From: Gallionella sp.
GTDB taxonomy: Bacteria; Pseudomonadota; Gammaproteobacteria; Burkholderiales; Gallionellaceae
Assembly (NCBI GenBank): GCA_030682375.1
Contig: JAUXOL010000004.1
Span: 124,001-188,000 of the forward strand
DNA length: 64,000 nt
Direction of reading: 5' to 3'
Below the pieces are notes generated by a model. It searched no databases. It worked only from the letters and a program-made list of their open reading frames with translations, and was not told where the DNA came from. Numbering within the stretch: position 1 is the stretch's first letter; every line of letters begins with the position of its first letter. Made by a program: the position numbers and the translations under genes. Below, piece by piece: positions 43,489 through 54,359 of this stretch.

Positions 43489-44961
43489 TTACGCAGCAGC
43501 CTTCTCGGCGACCGGCTCTACCTTCAACCATGGTGCGGTCAGGTTGCCCCAGCACGGATTGTTGAGGGTCATGTCCATATCGCGGGCGAAGATGGCGAAG
43601 CCGTCGTAGCTGTGATACGGGCCGGAGTAGTCCCACGAGTGCATCTGGCGGAAAGGGATACCCATCTTCTGGAAGATGAACTTTTCCTTGATGCCGGAAC
43701 CGACCAGGTCGGGCTTGACGCGCTTCACGAACTCTTCGAACTCGAGGCCGGTCACGTCGTCGTACAGCAAAGTGGCATTGCCCATTTCCTTGATGGTGCG
43801 GTCGTAGTCGTCGCCGTGCGCGAACTCGTAACCGGTACCGACCACTTCCATGCCCAGGTCTTCATACGCGCCGATCACGTGACGCGGACGCAGGCCGCCG
43901 ACGTACAGCATGACGCGCTTTCCTTCCAGACGCGGCTTGTACTTGTCGATGACGGCTTGCATCATCGGCTTGTACTTGGCGATCACCGCCTCGGCCTTGG
44001 CCTTGATGGTATCGTCGAAGAAACCGGCGATCTCGCGGATGGAGGCTTCGATCTTGGTCGGGCCGAAGAAGTTGTATTCCATGTAAGGAATGCCGTACTT
44101 CTCTTCCATGTGGCGGCTGATGTAGTTCATCGAACGGTAGCAGTGCAGCAGGTTCAACTTGGCCTTCGGGGTGTTCTCCATTTCAGCCAGCGTGCCGTCG
44201 CCGGACCATTGGGCGATCACGCGCAAGCCCATGTCTTCAAGGATGGTGCGGGTTGCCCATGCGTCGCCGCCGATGTTGTAGTCGCCGATGATGGTCACGT
44301 CGTAAGGCGTGGACTCGAAGGTGCTTTCATCGCGGTTGCCCAGCACCCAGTCACGGATCGCGTCGTTGGCGATGTGGTGACCCAGCGATTGCGACACGCC
44401 GCGGAAACCTTCGCAGCGCACGGGGATAACCGGCTTGTTGATCTCTTTGGCCGACTTCTTGGACACCGCTTCGATGTCGTCGCCGATCAGACCGATCGGG
44501 CACTCGGACTGCACCGAGATACCTTTGTGCAGCGGGAACAATTGTTCGACTTCGCCGATCAGCTTGGCGAGTTTCTTGTCGCCGCCGAACACGATGTCCT
44601 TTTCCTGGAAATCGGAAGTGAAGTTCATCGTGCCGAAGGCGTTCACGCCGGTGGTGCCGACGTAGTAGTTACGGCGACCGGCGCGGGAATACTGACCGCA
44701 GCCGACCGGGCCGTGAGAAATGTGGATCATGTCCTTGATCGGGCCCCACACCACGCCCTTGGAACCGGCGTAGGCGCAGCCACGGATGGTCATCACGCCC
44801 GGCAAGGATTTGCGGTTCGAGGTGATGCACTTCTTGGACTGTTCGATGGATTGATCGTTGACGGCGAGGTGCTTCTCGCGGTCCTTTCTGGCCTTCTCGG
44901 GATAAACCTCAAGCACCTCTTGAATCAGGGCCTGGGTCTCTTCGCGTGTTAATGCAGACAT
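43489..44961 (-). CDS. nifD: NifD, Mo-nitrogenase MoFe protein alpha subunit
   Basis: 490 residues. P-cluster ligands C62 (RGCAYAG), C88 (GPVGCGQYS) and the cysteine in [12 protein letters not shown]; FeMo-co ligands in [10 protein letters not shown] and [11 protein letters not shown]. Active-site residues near the cofactor, valine in KGVVWGP, arginine in SRAGRRNYY and histidine in [11 protein letters not shown], are all present, so this is a functional Mo-type enzyme, not a vanadium or iron-only form. Confidence 0.98.
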   Translation of the reverse strand: MSALTREETQALIQEVLEVYPEKARKDREKHLAVNDQSIEQSKKCITSNRKSLPGVMTIRGCAYAGSKGVVWGPIKDMIHISHGPVGCGQYSRAGRRNYYVGTTGVNAFGTMNFTSDFQEKDIVFGGDKKLAKLIGEVEQLFPLHKGISVQSECPIGLIGDDIEAVSKKSAKEINKPVIPVRCEGFRGVSQSLGHHIANDAIRDWVLGNRDESTFESTPYDVTIIGDYNIGGDAWATRTILEDMGLRVIAQWSGDGTLAEMENTPKAKLNLLHCYRSMNYISRHMEEKYGIPYMEYNFFGPTKIEASIREIAGFFDDTIKAKAEAVIAKYKPMMQAVIDKYKPRLEGKRVMLYVGGLRPRHVIGAYEDLGMEVVGTGYEFAHGDDYDRTIKEMGNATLLYDDVTGLEFEEFVKRVKPDLVGSGIKEKFIFQKMGIPFRQMHSWDYSGPYHSYDGFAIFARDMDMTLNNPCWGNLTAPWLKVEPVAEKAAA

Positions 44962-45079
44962 TTCGTTCTCCTTTGACGACCCACCAATATGTGGAGACGT
45001 CTATCAGATTTAACTTGCTCGGTAAGGATGGCGGACCGTACCCAACAACCAACGGTCCGCCGCCCTTGACACCTTGCTA

Positions 45080-46009
<930 letters not shown>

Positions 46010-46015
46010 CTACAT

Positions 46016-46031
46016 CGCAAGCACCGTGCCA
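46016..46031 (-). promoter_or_regulatory. Sigma-54 promoter of nifHDK
   Basis: Minus-strand TGGCACGGTGCTTGCG; -24 GG at 46029-46030, -12 GC at 46017-46018. Ends 63 bases before the nifH ATG, which fits a long leader. Confidence 0.87.
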
Positions 46032-46060
46032 CCCGCCACGAAAATACCCAACCGCATGAA

Positions 46061-46963
46061 ATGCAAGAGAAAATAAATTCCGCGCCAGATGCCACGGCGG
46101 ATGTGGAACACAACAAAACGGAAAATTTTGTAGCACTGGCTACAACACCGACAATTTCCCTGCCCCGCTGGGCAAGACTACCGATCAACCGCTGCAACCT
46201 GCCTGCCGACATCCTCGGCAGCCTCACCTTCCAGCGCAGCCCCGCCGCACTCGAACTCGACGGCGTCGCGCAATTCCATCGCGGCCTGTTCGAACTGCTG
46301 GACAAGATCGACGATGCCTCCGAGCGCGCCCGCGCCTTTGCGATGCACATGAATGCCGCGTTCTACCTCGACGAACCGGAACAGGCGGGCTACACCCCGC
46401 TGGCAACACACAAAAGACAAAAAGCCGACTACCTGCGCATGGTGCGCGGCTGGAGCTTCGATTCGGACGGCCGCGAAGGCGCGGCATTGAAAGGCTGGGT
46501 GGAATCGCGCTTCGGCCTGCTGCCCAGACACCACGGCGGCCCGATACGCGACTTCTCCGGCGAAGCTTATCGCCGCTATCTGGAAATGCGTGCGACCACA
46601 CTATATGGAACCAACGCACTGGAAGCGCAACTCGACCTGCTCTACACCTACTGCCAATACGAACTCGCGCGCCTGCATCCCGACGAAACCCACCTCACCC
46701 TGTATCGCGGCGTCAACCGCGTGGACGATCACGAAACGCAAACAACGCTGGACGACAAACACCGCGTCGTCCTGTTCAATAACCTGAGCTCCTTCACCGC
46801 CAACCGAGAACGCGCCGACGAATTCGGCGACTACCTGCTCACCGCGCGCGTGCCGCTAGCCAAAGTTTTCTGCTATTCGAGATTGCTGCCGGGAATGTTG
46901 CAGGGAGAGGACGAATACACGGTGATCGGCGGGTTGTATGAGGTGAGTATTGCGGCGTATTAA
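46061..46963 (+). CDS. draT: DraT, dinitrogenase reductase ADP-ribosyltransferase
   Basis: 300 residues from the ATG at 46061. DraT transfers ADP-ribose from NAD to an arginine of NifH, turning nitrogenase off on ammonia or energy limitation. Recognised by LPINRCNLPADILGSLTFQR near the N-terminus, TLYGTNALEAQLDLLYTYCQ, LTLYRGVNRVDDHE and LLPGMLQGEDEYTVIGGLYE at the end. No ribosome site precedes 46061 and the NifA site for nifH lies inside the first 30 codons, so the true start may be slightly downstream. Divergent from nifH. No draG is in the window. Confidence 0.88.
   Translation: MQEKINSAPDATADVEHNKTENFVALATTPTISLPRWARLPINRCNLPADILGSLTFQRSPAALELDGVAQFHRGLFELLDKIDDASERARAFAMHMNAAFYLDEPEQAGYTPLATHKRQKADYLRMVRGWSFDSDGREGAALKGWVESRFGLLPRHHGGPIRDFSGEAYRRYLEMRATTLYGTNALEAQLDLLYTYCQYELARLHPDETHLTLYRGVNRVDDHETQTTLDDKHRVVLFNNLSSFTANRERADEFGDYLLTARVPLAKVFCYSRLLPGMLQGEDEYTVIGGLYEVSIAAY
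46129..46144. promoter_or_regulatory. Predicted NifA site for nifH, inside the 5' end of draT
   Basis: TGT-agcactggct-ACA, about 105 bases from the nifH -24 element. It lies within the first codons of the draT open frame. Confidence 0.75.
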
Positions 46964-47274
46964 GGCGTAGTTCTATCCCAAATAATGCGTTGAAACAGAA
47001 ACTCTCCATGTGAGTGAAAAACAATAGAGGATGTACCACGGCATCCTGAACCTGTCTCCCTTCTACATCCTCATAGCCCCACGCAGGCCTTTTCCTTGGC
47101 CGGTTTCTTGCTCAAACTCTCCCCGTAGCGCTCTGCAACTTCGACTGACCACAGTCTGATCCCTGCAACCCCAACATCTGCGGCGTTCACAGACGGCGTA
47201 TGACGGTTGTAGTCAATCCGACATCGCCAGCACTCGTTGTCGAGTCGCGTTCGCAACCATTTCAGGAAAAGACG
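46964..47274. other. Gap between draT and the GST gene
   Basis: 311 bases without a supported gene. Short open frames here have no family features. It must carry the gst promoter but no clear -35/-10 or -24/-12 pair was found. Confidence 0.4.
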
Positions 47275-47892
47275 ATGAAGTTCTACATGACGCCCGGCTC
47301 GTGCTCGACCGGTATCCACATCCTGCTCGAAGAACTGGAGCTGGTGTTCGAGGTGTATCTGGTGAATCTGATGGCGGGCGATCATCTGCGGCCGGAGAAT
47401 CTGGCGGTGAATCCCAAGGGCACCATCCCGACGCTGGTGCGCGACGATGGTTCGGCCATCACCGAGTTCCAGTCCATCGCCTGGTGGCTGGCACGCGCTT
47501 ACCCCAAGGCGAAATTGCTGCCGGAAGACATCGAGGGCGAGGTGCGCGTGATCGAGACGCTGGACTACGTGGTGGGCACGATCCACGGACAGGGTTACAC
47601 GCGCATCTTCACCACCAACAACTACTCAAGCGATGCAGCGGAGCATGCGGCGATCCAGGCGCGTGGGCGCGAGATCGTAAGCAAGGGGCTTGCGCTGATG
47701 GACGGCATGTTGGCTGGCAAGGAATACGTGGTGGGCAGTTTCAGCATCGCCGATGCGGCGTTGTTCTATGTGGAATTCTGGGCGGACAAGATCAAGCTGG
47801 AATTACCGCCCAACTGCTTGGCGCATTACCAGCGCATGTTGCAACGCCCTGCGGTGCGCCGGGTGTTGATGGAAGAAGGTTACCGGGTATGA
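47275..47892 (+). CDS. Glutathione S-transferase family protein
   Basis: 205 residues with a thioredoxin-fold N-terminus (MKFYMTPGSCSTGIHILLEE, VNPKGTIPTLVRDDG, ITEFQSIAWWLARAYP) and a helical C-terminal domain with the N-capping motif SIADAALFYVEFW. Start at 47275 gives the true GST N-terminus. Couples by a four-base overlap with the Fe-S protein gene. Substrate unknown; may help defend nitrogenase from oxidants (inference). Confidence 0.88.
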   Translation: MKFYMTPGSCSTGIHILLEELELVFEVYLVNLMAGDHLRPENLAVNPKGTIPTLVRDDGSAITEFQSIAWWLARAYPKAKLLPEDIEGEVRVIETLDYVVGTIHGQGYTRIFTTNNYSSDAAEHAAIQARGREIVSKGLALMDGMLAGKEYVVGSFSIADAALFYVEFWADKIKLELPPNCLAHYQRMLQRPAVRRVLMEEGYRV

Positions 47893-49265
47893 ACGAGAAA
47901 CCTGTACGGACCCGACTCGACTGGTCGGCCTACGAGAGCTACGGCAGTTTCGGCAGTTTTGATTTCGGCGGTTTCGGCGAAAGCGATGCGGCCGCGCCTG
48001 CCACGGGCGGCGGTTATGCCAAGGCAGCAGCGGTGTGCATGGGCAAGCGCCATTGCCAGAAAAAAGACAAGGGTGTGATGTGCCCCAGCTTCCGCGTCAC
48101 CGACGACGAGAAGCACTCCACCCATCATCGCGCTGTCACGCTCAAGGCGGCTCTCGATGGCGAATTCGGTGCGCATCCTTTCCTGAGTGAAGAACTGTCC
48201 GAGGCGATGGAGTTGTGCGTGAGTTGCAAGGGCTGCAAAAGCGAATGTCCGCACGGCGTGGATATGGCGCTGCTGCGCGTGGAAGCGCTGGCACAGCGTT
48301 GGGCGCAACTCGGCCGCGTGCCGTTGCGCGAACGCTTGTTCGCCTTCACACCCCGCTATGCCAAACACCTGAAACACTTCAACTGGGTGGGCGCGTTGCG
48401 CACACGCATGCCGCTGATCGCCAAGGCGATGGAGCACTGGCTGGGTATCGCCGCCCGGCGTTCATTGCCGAAGGCGGCGGCCCGCGATTTCATCTCGACG
48501 CAAGCGCAGTCGGTCGCGGTCGCCGAGGGTGCGCGCGAGGTCGTGCTGCTGGTGGATACCTTCTCCAACCATCTCGACCCGCAGATCGCCCAAGCTGCAC
48601 TGGAAGTGTTGCAAGCCGCCGGTTACAAGGTGCATGTCGCGCAGCCAGCGGCAGGCGAACGCGCGCTGTGCTGCGGCCGCACTTTCCTTTCCAGCGGCCT
48701 GATAGACGAGGCGCGCGCCGAAGCGACGCGCTTGCTGGATGCGCTGGTGCCGTTCGCCGAACGCGGGCTGCCGGTGATCGGGTTGGAGCCTTCCTGCCTG
48801 CTGATGTTGCGCGACGAGTATCACGCGCTGGGCTTGGGCGAGCGCGTGGCGCCCCTCGCCAAGTCGGCTGTGCTGCTGGAAGAGTTCCTCGCGCGCGAAC
48901 ACGATGCCAAGCGGCTTCAAATTGCATTCAAGACACTGGACGAGCAAGTGCTGGTGCACGGCCATTGCCACCAGAAGGCGTTCGGCGCGATGTCGGCGAT
49001 GGCGAAGGTATTGGGGCTGGTGCCGGGCTTGCAGGTGGAATTCATCGAATCGAGCTGCTGCGGCATGGCAGGATCGTTCGGCATGGAGGCGGAGCATTAC
49101 GAAGTATCGATGCAAATGGGCGAACTCTCATTGCTGCCCAAGGTACGCGCTGCCGATGCCGACACGCTGCTGGTCGCCAACGGCACCAGCTGCCGCCACC
49201 AGATCCGCGACGGCGCGGCGCGCGAGGCGACGCATCTGGCGCAGGTGCTGCAACGGGCGATATAG
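47889..49265 (+). CDS. Fe-S protein with two 4Fe-4S motifs and CCG domains
   Basis: 458 residues resembling the C-terminal half of YdiJ-like FAD/Fe-S dehydrogenases but lacking the FAD half. Cluster 1 CMGKRHCQKKDKGVMCPS; cluster 2 CVSCKGCKSECPHGVDMALL; two CCG motifs, CCGRTFLSSGL and CCGMAGSFGM, as in heterodisulfide reductase-type subunits. It starts with the GST stop (ATGA). Likely an electron-transfer or dehydrogenase subunit missing its flavin partner; the longer upstream frame is shadow coding. Confidence 0.85.
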   Translation: MNEKPVRTRLDWSAYESYGSFGSFDFGGFGESDAAAPATGGGYAKAAAVCMGKRHCQKKDKGVMCPSFRVTDDEKHSTHHRAVTLKAALDGEFGAHPFLSEELSEAMELCVSCKGCKSECPHGVDMALLRVEALAQRWAQLGRVPLRERLFAFTPRYAKHLKHFNWVGALRTRMPLIAKAMEHWLGIAARRSLPKAAARDFISTQAQSVAVAEGAREVVLLVDTFSNHLDPQIAQAALEVLQAAGYKVHVAQPAAGERALCCGRTFLSSGLIDEARAEATRLLDALVPFAERGLPVIGLEPSCLLMLRDEYHALGLGERVAPLAKSAVLLEEFLAREHDAKRLQIAFKTLDEQVLVHGHCHQKAFGAMSAMAKVLGLVPGLQVEFIESSCCGMAGSFGMEAEHYEVSMQMGELSLLPKVRAADADTLLVANGTSCRHQIRDGAAREATHLAQVLQRAI

Positions 49266-49277
49266 TTTTTTCCCCGG

Positions 49278-49433
49278 CTCTGCTACACAGGATTGCTCCC
49301 CCACCTGCTGCGGGGCGAGGATGAGCACACGGTAATCGGCGGGATGTATCGGGTGAGCATCACGACCTACCGAGATGCCCCATGGGAGATGAGGATGGGG
49401 CAGCGCCCATCCTCGCACGAGCGTTATTCGTAG
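49278..49433 (+). pseudogene. Broken second copy of the draT C-terminus
   Basis: The frame reads LCYTGLLPHLLRGEDEHTVI then GGMYRVSITTY, against FCYSRLLPGMLQGEDEYTVI and GGLYEVSIAAY of intact draT. About 33 residues of similarity with no upstream continuation: the frame hits a stop just before. The extra C-terminal tail runs into the end of era. It is a degenerate remnant, and implies a duplication or recombination event. Confidence 0.65.
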
Positions 49434-50326
49434 CCCAGCGTGCGCAGCACGCGCGCGTCGTCGGCCCAGCCGCTGCGCACCTTGATGAAGACTTCGAGGT
49501 ATACCTTGCCGTCGAACAGTTTTTCCATATCCAGGCGCGCCTGGGTGGCGATCTCCTTGAGCTTCTCGCCCTTCTTTCCGATCAGCATCGCCTTGTGCGC
49601 CTCCTTGTCCACCAGGATGGCGGCATGGATACGGCGCAGCTTGCCTTCCATCTTGAATTGCTCGATCACGACGCTGGTCGAGTACGGCAGTTCTTCGCCG
49701 GTGAAACGGAACACCTTCTCGCGCAGCATCTCGGCCGCGAGGAAACGTTCGCTACGGTCGGTGACGTCGTCCTCGCTGTAGATCAACTCGCCTTCCGGCA
49801 GATGGCGATACAAGGCATCGCGCAACTGGTCGAGTTGCGTGCCCTGCTTGGCGCTGACCGGCACGATCTCTGTGAACTTGAAGTCCTGCGCGACGCGCTC
49901 GGCGAACGAGAACAGCTTGCCCTTGTCCTCGACCTCGTCGATCTTGTTGATCACCAGCAGCACCGGGCGGTTATCCGGCAACAGCTTCAGCACCTCCTGA
50001 TCGCGCTCGTCGTAGCGCAACGCCTCCAGCACGTATACCACCACCTGCACGTCGCGCAGGCTGCTGGTGACCACGCGGTTCATGCCGCGGTTCAGCGCAT
50101 TCAGGTGCTTGGTCTGGAAGCCCGGCGTATCGACGAACACATATTGCGCGCGCTCGTCGGTGAGGATGCCGTGGATGCGGTGACGCGTAGTCTGCGCCTT
50201 GCGCGAGGTGATGCTGATCTTCTGTCCGATCAGGTGATTGAGCAGCGTCGACTTGCCAACGTTGGGGCGGCCGACGATGGCGATGAAGCCGCTGCGGAAT
50301 TCTTCTGGGGTCTGTTGTTCGGTCAT
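49424..50326 (-). CDS. era: GTPase Era
   Basis: Essential GTPase of 30S ribosome assembly. G1 [15 protein letters not shown]3 DTPGFQ, G4 NKID and C-terminal KH domain ([20 protein letters not shown]). 300 aa is normal. Part of lepA-lepB-DUF4845-rnc-era. Confidence 0.97.
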   Translation of the reverse strand: MTEQQTPEEFRSGFIAIVGRPNVGKSTLLNHLIGQKISITSRKAQTTRHRIHGILTDERAQYVFVDTPGFQTKHLNALNRGMNRVVTSSLRDVQVVVYVLEALRYDERDQEVLKLLPDNRPVLLVINKIDEVEDKGKLFSFAERVAQDFKFTEIVPVSAKQGTQLDQLRDALYRHLPEGELIYSEDDVTDRSERFLAAEMLREKVFRFTGEELPYSTSVVIEQFKMEGKLRRIHAAILVDKEAHKAMLIGKKGEKLKEIATQARLDMEKLFDGKVYLEVFIKVRSGWADDARVLRTLGYE

Positions 50327-50344
50327 GTGTTGTCCTGTGGCGCG

Positions 50345-51019
50345 TTAGCGCACCTTGAGTTGTTGGTAGGCAGCCTGCGCGGCCTGTTGTTCGGCGTTGC
50401 GGCGGCTACTGCCCTCGCCGCGGGTGGTGATCTTCAATCCCGGTATCGCACATTCGACGCAGAAGGATTGCGCATGCGCCTCGCCCTGTATCTCGACGAC
50501 GCTATAAGCGGGCAGCGGGATGCGCCGGGCCTGCAGATGCTCCTGCAGCAAAGTCTTGGGGTCCTTGCCCAGGGTCAGCACATCGACCTTGGCCAGATAG
50601 GGCACGAACAGTCCGAGCACGACTTTTTCGGCAGCCTCGAAACCGCCGTCCAGCAACACCGCACCGAACAGCGCTTCCATCGCATCGGCCAATATCGACG
50701 GACGGCGGAAACCGCCGCTCTTGCGCTCGCCCTCGCCCAGCTTCAGGCAAGCCCCCAGATCGAGTTGCTGCGCCAGACCGGCCAGCGTCTCTTCCTTGAT
50801 CAGGTTGGAGCGCAGCCGGGACAAATCGCCTTCGTTCAGCTGCGGATAGCCGGTATACAGATGCTTGGCGATCACGCAGCCCAGCACGCTGTCGCCGAGG
50901 AACTCCAGTCGTTCGTTATGCTCCGGAGCGTAGCTGCGATGGGTCAGCGCTCGCTCCAGCAACTGGGGCTGCGCAAAGACATGCCCCAGTTTTCTGCAGA
51001 GTGCGTCCCTACTGGCCAC
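50345..51019 (-). CDS. rnc: Ribonuclease III
   Basis: Double-stranded RNA endonuclease. Catalytic signature NERLEFLGDSVLGCVIAKHL with acid residues, second acidic site DAMEALFGAVLLDGG, and a C-terminal dsRNA-binding domain (DPKTLLQEHLQARRIPLPAY). I use the GTG at 51019 (VASRDALCRKLG), giving 224 aa and an 11-base overlap with the preceding gene; the longer frame has an unlikely N-terminus. Confidence 0.95.
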   Translation of the reverse strand: MASRDALCRKLGHVFAQPQLLERALTHRSYAPEHNERLEFLGDSVLGCVIAKHLYTGYPQLNEGDLSRLRSNLIKEETLAGLAQQLDLGACLKLGEGERKSGGFRRPSILADAMEALFGAVLLDGGFEAAEKVVLGLFVPYLAKVDVLTLGKDPKTLLQEHLQARRIPLPAYSVVEIQGEAHAQSFCVECAIPGLKITTRGEGSSRRNAEQQAAQAAYQQLKVR

Positions 51020-51380
51020 TGGACGGATTGAATTCGAGGTACAGGCTGATATTGGCCACCAGCGGCACCTTGACGGCATAGCTGGCGCTCAATTCCAGGC
51101 GACCATCCGCCTTGGATATCGCGATATCGTCGGCACCGATCGCGCGGACGTTTTCGATCGAAGCGCGCTTGGTGAAAGACATCTTGACGGCCCCGACGGC
51201 GGCACCCTGCATCTCGGGGTCGTTGGCGATGGTCACGAGCAGGTTCTTGATCGTCGCATCTTCCATATAGGCCGGGATCAGTTTCAGTCCGATGATGCTG
51301 AGCAGGATCAGCACGAAAGCCCCGAATATGAAACCGGAGAAACTCAACCCTCGTTGTTTTGCTGGCATTGACCTGTTCAT
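51009..51380 (-). CDS. DUF4845 single-pass membrane protein
   Basis: 123 residues with one N-terminal membrane helix (FSGFIFGAFVLILLSIIGLK) and a small extracytoplasmic domain. A conserved gene between lepB and rnc in many beta- and gammaproteobacteria; function unknown. Start at 51380 has a GGGAGGA site. Confidence 0.9.
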   Translation of the reverse strand: MNRSMPAKQRGLSFSGFIFGAFVLILLSIIGLKLIPAYMEDATIKNLLVTIANDPEMQGAAVGAVKMSFTKRASIENVRAIGADDIAISKADGRLELSASYAVKVPLVANISLYLEFNPSSGQ

Positions 51381-51394
51381 CTTGCGTCCTCCCC

Positions 51395-52198
51395 TCAGTT
51401 GATAGACAAACCGATCCGCTTCAGATCGGAAAAATTCATCCAGATGAAGAATGCCTTGCCGACGATCTGTCGGTCGGGCACGAAACCCCAATAGCGGCTA
51501 TCGCGGCTGTTGTCGCGATTGTCGCCGAGCATGAAGTAATGCCCTTCCGGAACCTTGCAGCGCACCATGTCGTCGTCGTAGCTGCAGTTCTCCTGCCCCT
51601 CGAACACGGCCACTGCGTTCAGGTGCAGCGTCGGCACTTCCGGATTGACCAGCACTTCATGCTTGTGTTCGCCCAGCGTCTCGATGCGCTTCTCGGTATG
51701 CACGAAATTCAAGCCGGTCTCGACGTAATTGTAATCGCCATCCGGCTGCTGGTGCTGCTCCACGCCGTTGATCCACAGGCGCTTGTTGCGATACTCGACG
51801 GTGTCGCCGGGCAATCCGACCACTCGCTTGATGTAGTCCAGCGAAGGATTCTCCGGATAGTGGAACACCATCACGTCGCCGCGCTGAGGGTCGTTGAGCT
51901 GCACGATCTTCTTGTTGACGATGGGCAGGCGAATACCGTAGGTGAACTTGTTCACCAGAATGAAGTCGCCAACCTGCAGCGTCGGGATCATAGAACCGGA
52001 CGGGATCTTGAACGGCTCGACCAGAAAGGAGCGGATGAAGAACACGATCAGGATCACCGGGAAGAAGCTCTTGGCGTATTCGACCCACCATGGCTCCTCG
52101 ACTCCGGCCTCGCGCTTGCCCGCCAGGACGAAACGATCCAGCAGCCAGATTCCGCCCGTGGCAACCAGAAGTAAAAACAGTATCAGCGCGAAATCCAT
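51395..52198 (-). CDS. lepB: Signal peptidase I
   Basis: 267 residues. N-terminal membrane helices, catalytic serine in IPSGSMIPTLQVGDF and catalytic lysine in LDYIKRVVGLPGD, then the conserved GHYFMLGDNRDNSRDSR. Removes signal peptides from exported proteins. Confidence 0.97.
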   Translation of the reverse strand: MDFALILFLLLVATGGIWLLDRFVLAGKREAGVEEPWWVEYAKSFFPVILIVFFIRSFLVEPFKIPSGSMIPTLQVGDFILVNKFTYGIRLPIVNKKIVQLNDPQRGDVMVFHYPENPSLDYIKRVVGLPGDTVEYRNKRLWINGVEQHQQPDGDYNYVETGLNFVHTEKRIETLGEHKHEVLVNPEVPTLHLNAVAVFEGQENCSYDDDMVRCKVPEGHYFMLGDNRDNSRDSRYWGFVPDRQIVGKAFFIWMNFSDLKRIGLSIN

Positions 52199-52200
52199 CG

Positions 52201-53994
52201 TTATTTATCCTCGACTCGCAGGATCGCCAAAAAGGCCTCCTGCGGAATTTCCACGTTGCCCACCTGCTTCATGCGCTTCTTGCCGGCCTTCTGCTTCTCC
52301 AGCAGCTTCTTCTTGCGCGAAATGTCGCCGCCGTAGCACTTGGCCAGCACGTTCTTGCGCATCGCCTTGACGTTCTCGCGCGCGATGATATTGGAGCCTA
52401 TGGTCGCCTGGATCGCCACATCGTACATCTGGCGCGGGATCAGCTCGCGCATCTTGGCCGCAACCTCGCGCCCGCGATACTGGCTGTTGGCGCGGTGCAC
52501 GATCACCGCCAGCGCATCGACCTTGTCGCCGTTGATCAGCATATCCACCTTGACCACGTCGGCCGGGCGATACTCCTTGAACTCGTAGTCCATCGAGGCA
52601 TAGCCGCGCGAAACCGACTTCAGCCTATCGAAGAAATCCAGCACGATCTCGCCCATCGGCATCTCGTACACCAGCTTCACCTGCTTGCCGTGATAGTTCA
52701 TGTCGATCTGTACGCCGCGCTTTTGCGTACACAGCGTGATCACCGAGCCGACGTATTCCTGCGGCATGTACAGATTCACCGTGACGATGGGCTCGCGTAT
52801 CTCCTCGATCTTCGACGGATCGGGCAGCTTGGACGGGTTATCCACCATCAGCACCGTGCCGTCGCGCAGCACTACCTCGTAGACCACGGTAGGCGCAGTG
52901 GTGATGAGATCCATGTCGAACTCGCGCTCCAGCCGTTCCTGCACGATCTCCATGTGCAGCAGACCGAGGAAGCCGCAGCGGAAACCGAAACCCAGCGCCT
53001 GCGACACTTCTGGCTCGTACATCAGCGCCGCGTCGTTGAGCTTCAGCTTCTCCAGCGAGTCGCGCAGCGCCTCGTACTGGTTGGACTCGACCGGGAACAG
53101 GCCGGCGAACACTTGCGGCTGCACTTCCTTGAAACCGGGCAGCGCCGCGGCGGCAGGCTTGACCTGATGGGTGATGGTGTCGCCGACCTTGGCATCCTTC
53201 AGCTCCTTGATACCGGCGATCACGAATCCTACCTGCCCGGCAGACAGCGAGTCGCGATCCTGAGCCTTGGGCGTGAACACGCCGATATGCTCGGTCAGAT
53301 GCTGCGCGCCGGTGGCCATGAACAGGATCTTTTCCTTGGGCTTGAGCGTGCCGTTGACGATGCGCACCAGCATCACCACGCCGACGTAATTGTCAAACCA
53401 CGAATCGATGATCAGCGCCTGCAACGGCGCTGTGGTATCGCCCTTGGGCGGCGGCACCTTGACGATCAGCGATTCCAGCACATCTTCCACGCCGAGTCCG
53501 GTCTTGGCGGAGCAATGCACTGCATCCTGCGCGTCGATGCCGATCACATCCTCGATCTCGGAGATGGCGTTGTCGGGATCGGCAGACGGCAAATCGATCT
53601 TGTTCAGCACCGGCACAACTTCCACACCGAGATCTAGCGCGGTGTAACAGTTGGCCACGGTCTGCGCCTCGACGCCCTGAGAAGCATCCACGACCAGCAG
53701 CGCACCCTCGCAGGCGGACAGCGAACGCGACACCTCGTAGGAAAAGTCGACGTGGCCGGGAGTGTCGATCAGGTTCAGGTTATAGACCTGACCGTCGCGC
53801 GCCTTGTAGCTCAGCGCCGCAGTCTGCGCCTTGATGGTGATGCCGCGCTCGCGCTCGATGTCCATCGAGTCGAGCACCTGCGCTTCCATTTCGCGGTCGG
53901 ACAAGCCGCCGCACAGGTGAATGATACGATCGGCCAGCGTGGACTTGCCGTGGTCGATGTGGGCGATGATGGAAAAATTGCGGATATGTTGCAT
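52201..53994 (-). CDS. lepA: Elongation factor 4 (LepA)
   Basis: 597-residue ribosomal GTPase. G1 [16 protein letters not shown]3 DTPGHVDF, G4 NKIDLP; LepA-specific C-terminus present. Two bases before lepB; classical operon. Confidence 0.98.
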   Translation of the reverse strand: MQHIRNFSIIAHIDHGKSTLADRIIHLCGGLSDREMEAQVLDSMDIERERGITIKAQTAALSYKARDGQVYNLNLIDTPGHVDFSYEVSRSLSACEGALLVVDASQGVEAQTVANCYTALDLGVEVVPVLNKIDLPSADPDNAISEIEDVIGIDAQDAVHCSAKTGLGVEDVLESLIVKVPPPKGDTTAPLQALIIDSWFDNYVGVVMLVRIVNGTLKPKEKILFMATGAQHLTEHIGVFTPKAQDRDSLSAGQVGFVIAGIKELKDAKVGDTITHQVKPAAAALPGFKEVQPQVFAGLFPVESNQYEALRDSLEKLKLNDAALMYEPEVSQALGFGFRCGFLGLLHMEIVQERLEREFDMDLITTAPTVVYEVVLRDGTVLMVDNPSKLPDPSKIEEIREPIVTVNLYMPQEYVGSVITLCTQKRGVQIDMNYHGKQVKLVYEMPMGEIVLDFFDRLKSVSRGYASMDYEFKEYRPADVVKVDMLINGDKVDALAVIVHRANSQYRGREVAAKMRELIPRQMYDVAIQATIGSNIIARENVKAMRKNVLAKCYGGDISRKKKLLEKQKAGKKRMKQVGNVEIPQEAFLAILRVEDK

Positions 53995-54000
53995 GAGGAC

Positions 54001-54359
54001 CTAAATAAAACGCCTGAACCGGCTAGTTCGCAAAGCGCGAATTCTAGCCGATTTGGGCGTGGTTCGCTGAACCGTGAACGGAACCTCGAAGAACCGTAGC
54101 GAGCGGCTTGAGTGCAAGCCTGTCCTGAGCCAAGTCGAAGGAGCGCACGGAGCTTTGCATGGCCATTCGACTAAGCTGGCAGACAACACCAGCCAAGTCG
54201 CTGGTCAGCGCAGCGACCAAGACATACCTTGTGGGTAGGCGCGGAAGCGAGCACCGCGCAACGCCGCGAGCGAATGGGTGGCGGCAAAGCCGCCGGGCAC
54301 CCACCGGCCCACCCCTTGCGGGTGAATCGAGCCGCGCAGTAGGTTATTCAAGGTTTCCT
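54001..54359. repeat. Repeat-rich gap between mucD and lepA
   Basis: About 360 bases with no gene. It holds several inverted repeat pieces (gaacggaacctcgaagaacc, gcctgtcctgagccaagtcg aagg) and a relative of the 54-base element. The lepA promoter must lie here; none is clear. Confidence 0.6.
54160..54205. repeat. 54-base element family, copy D (inverted, divergent)
   Basis: gccattcgactaagctggca then caccagccaagtcgctggtc matches the two halves of the reversed element at 26751, with a different loop. Confidence 0.65.

Noticed and set aside
47208-47223. TGT-N10-ACA site upstream of the GST gene
   Set aside because: There is no -24/-12 promoter between it and the gene, and about 16 such matches are expected by chance in 64 kb.
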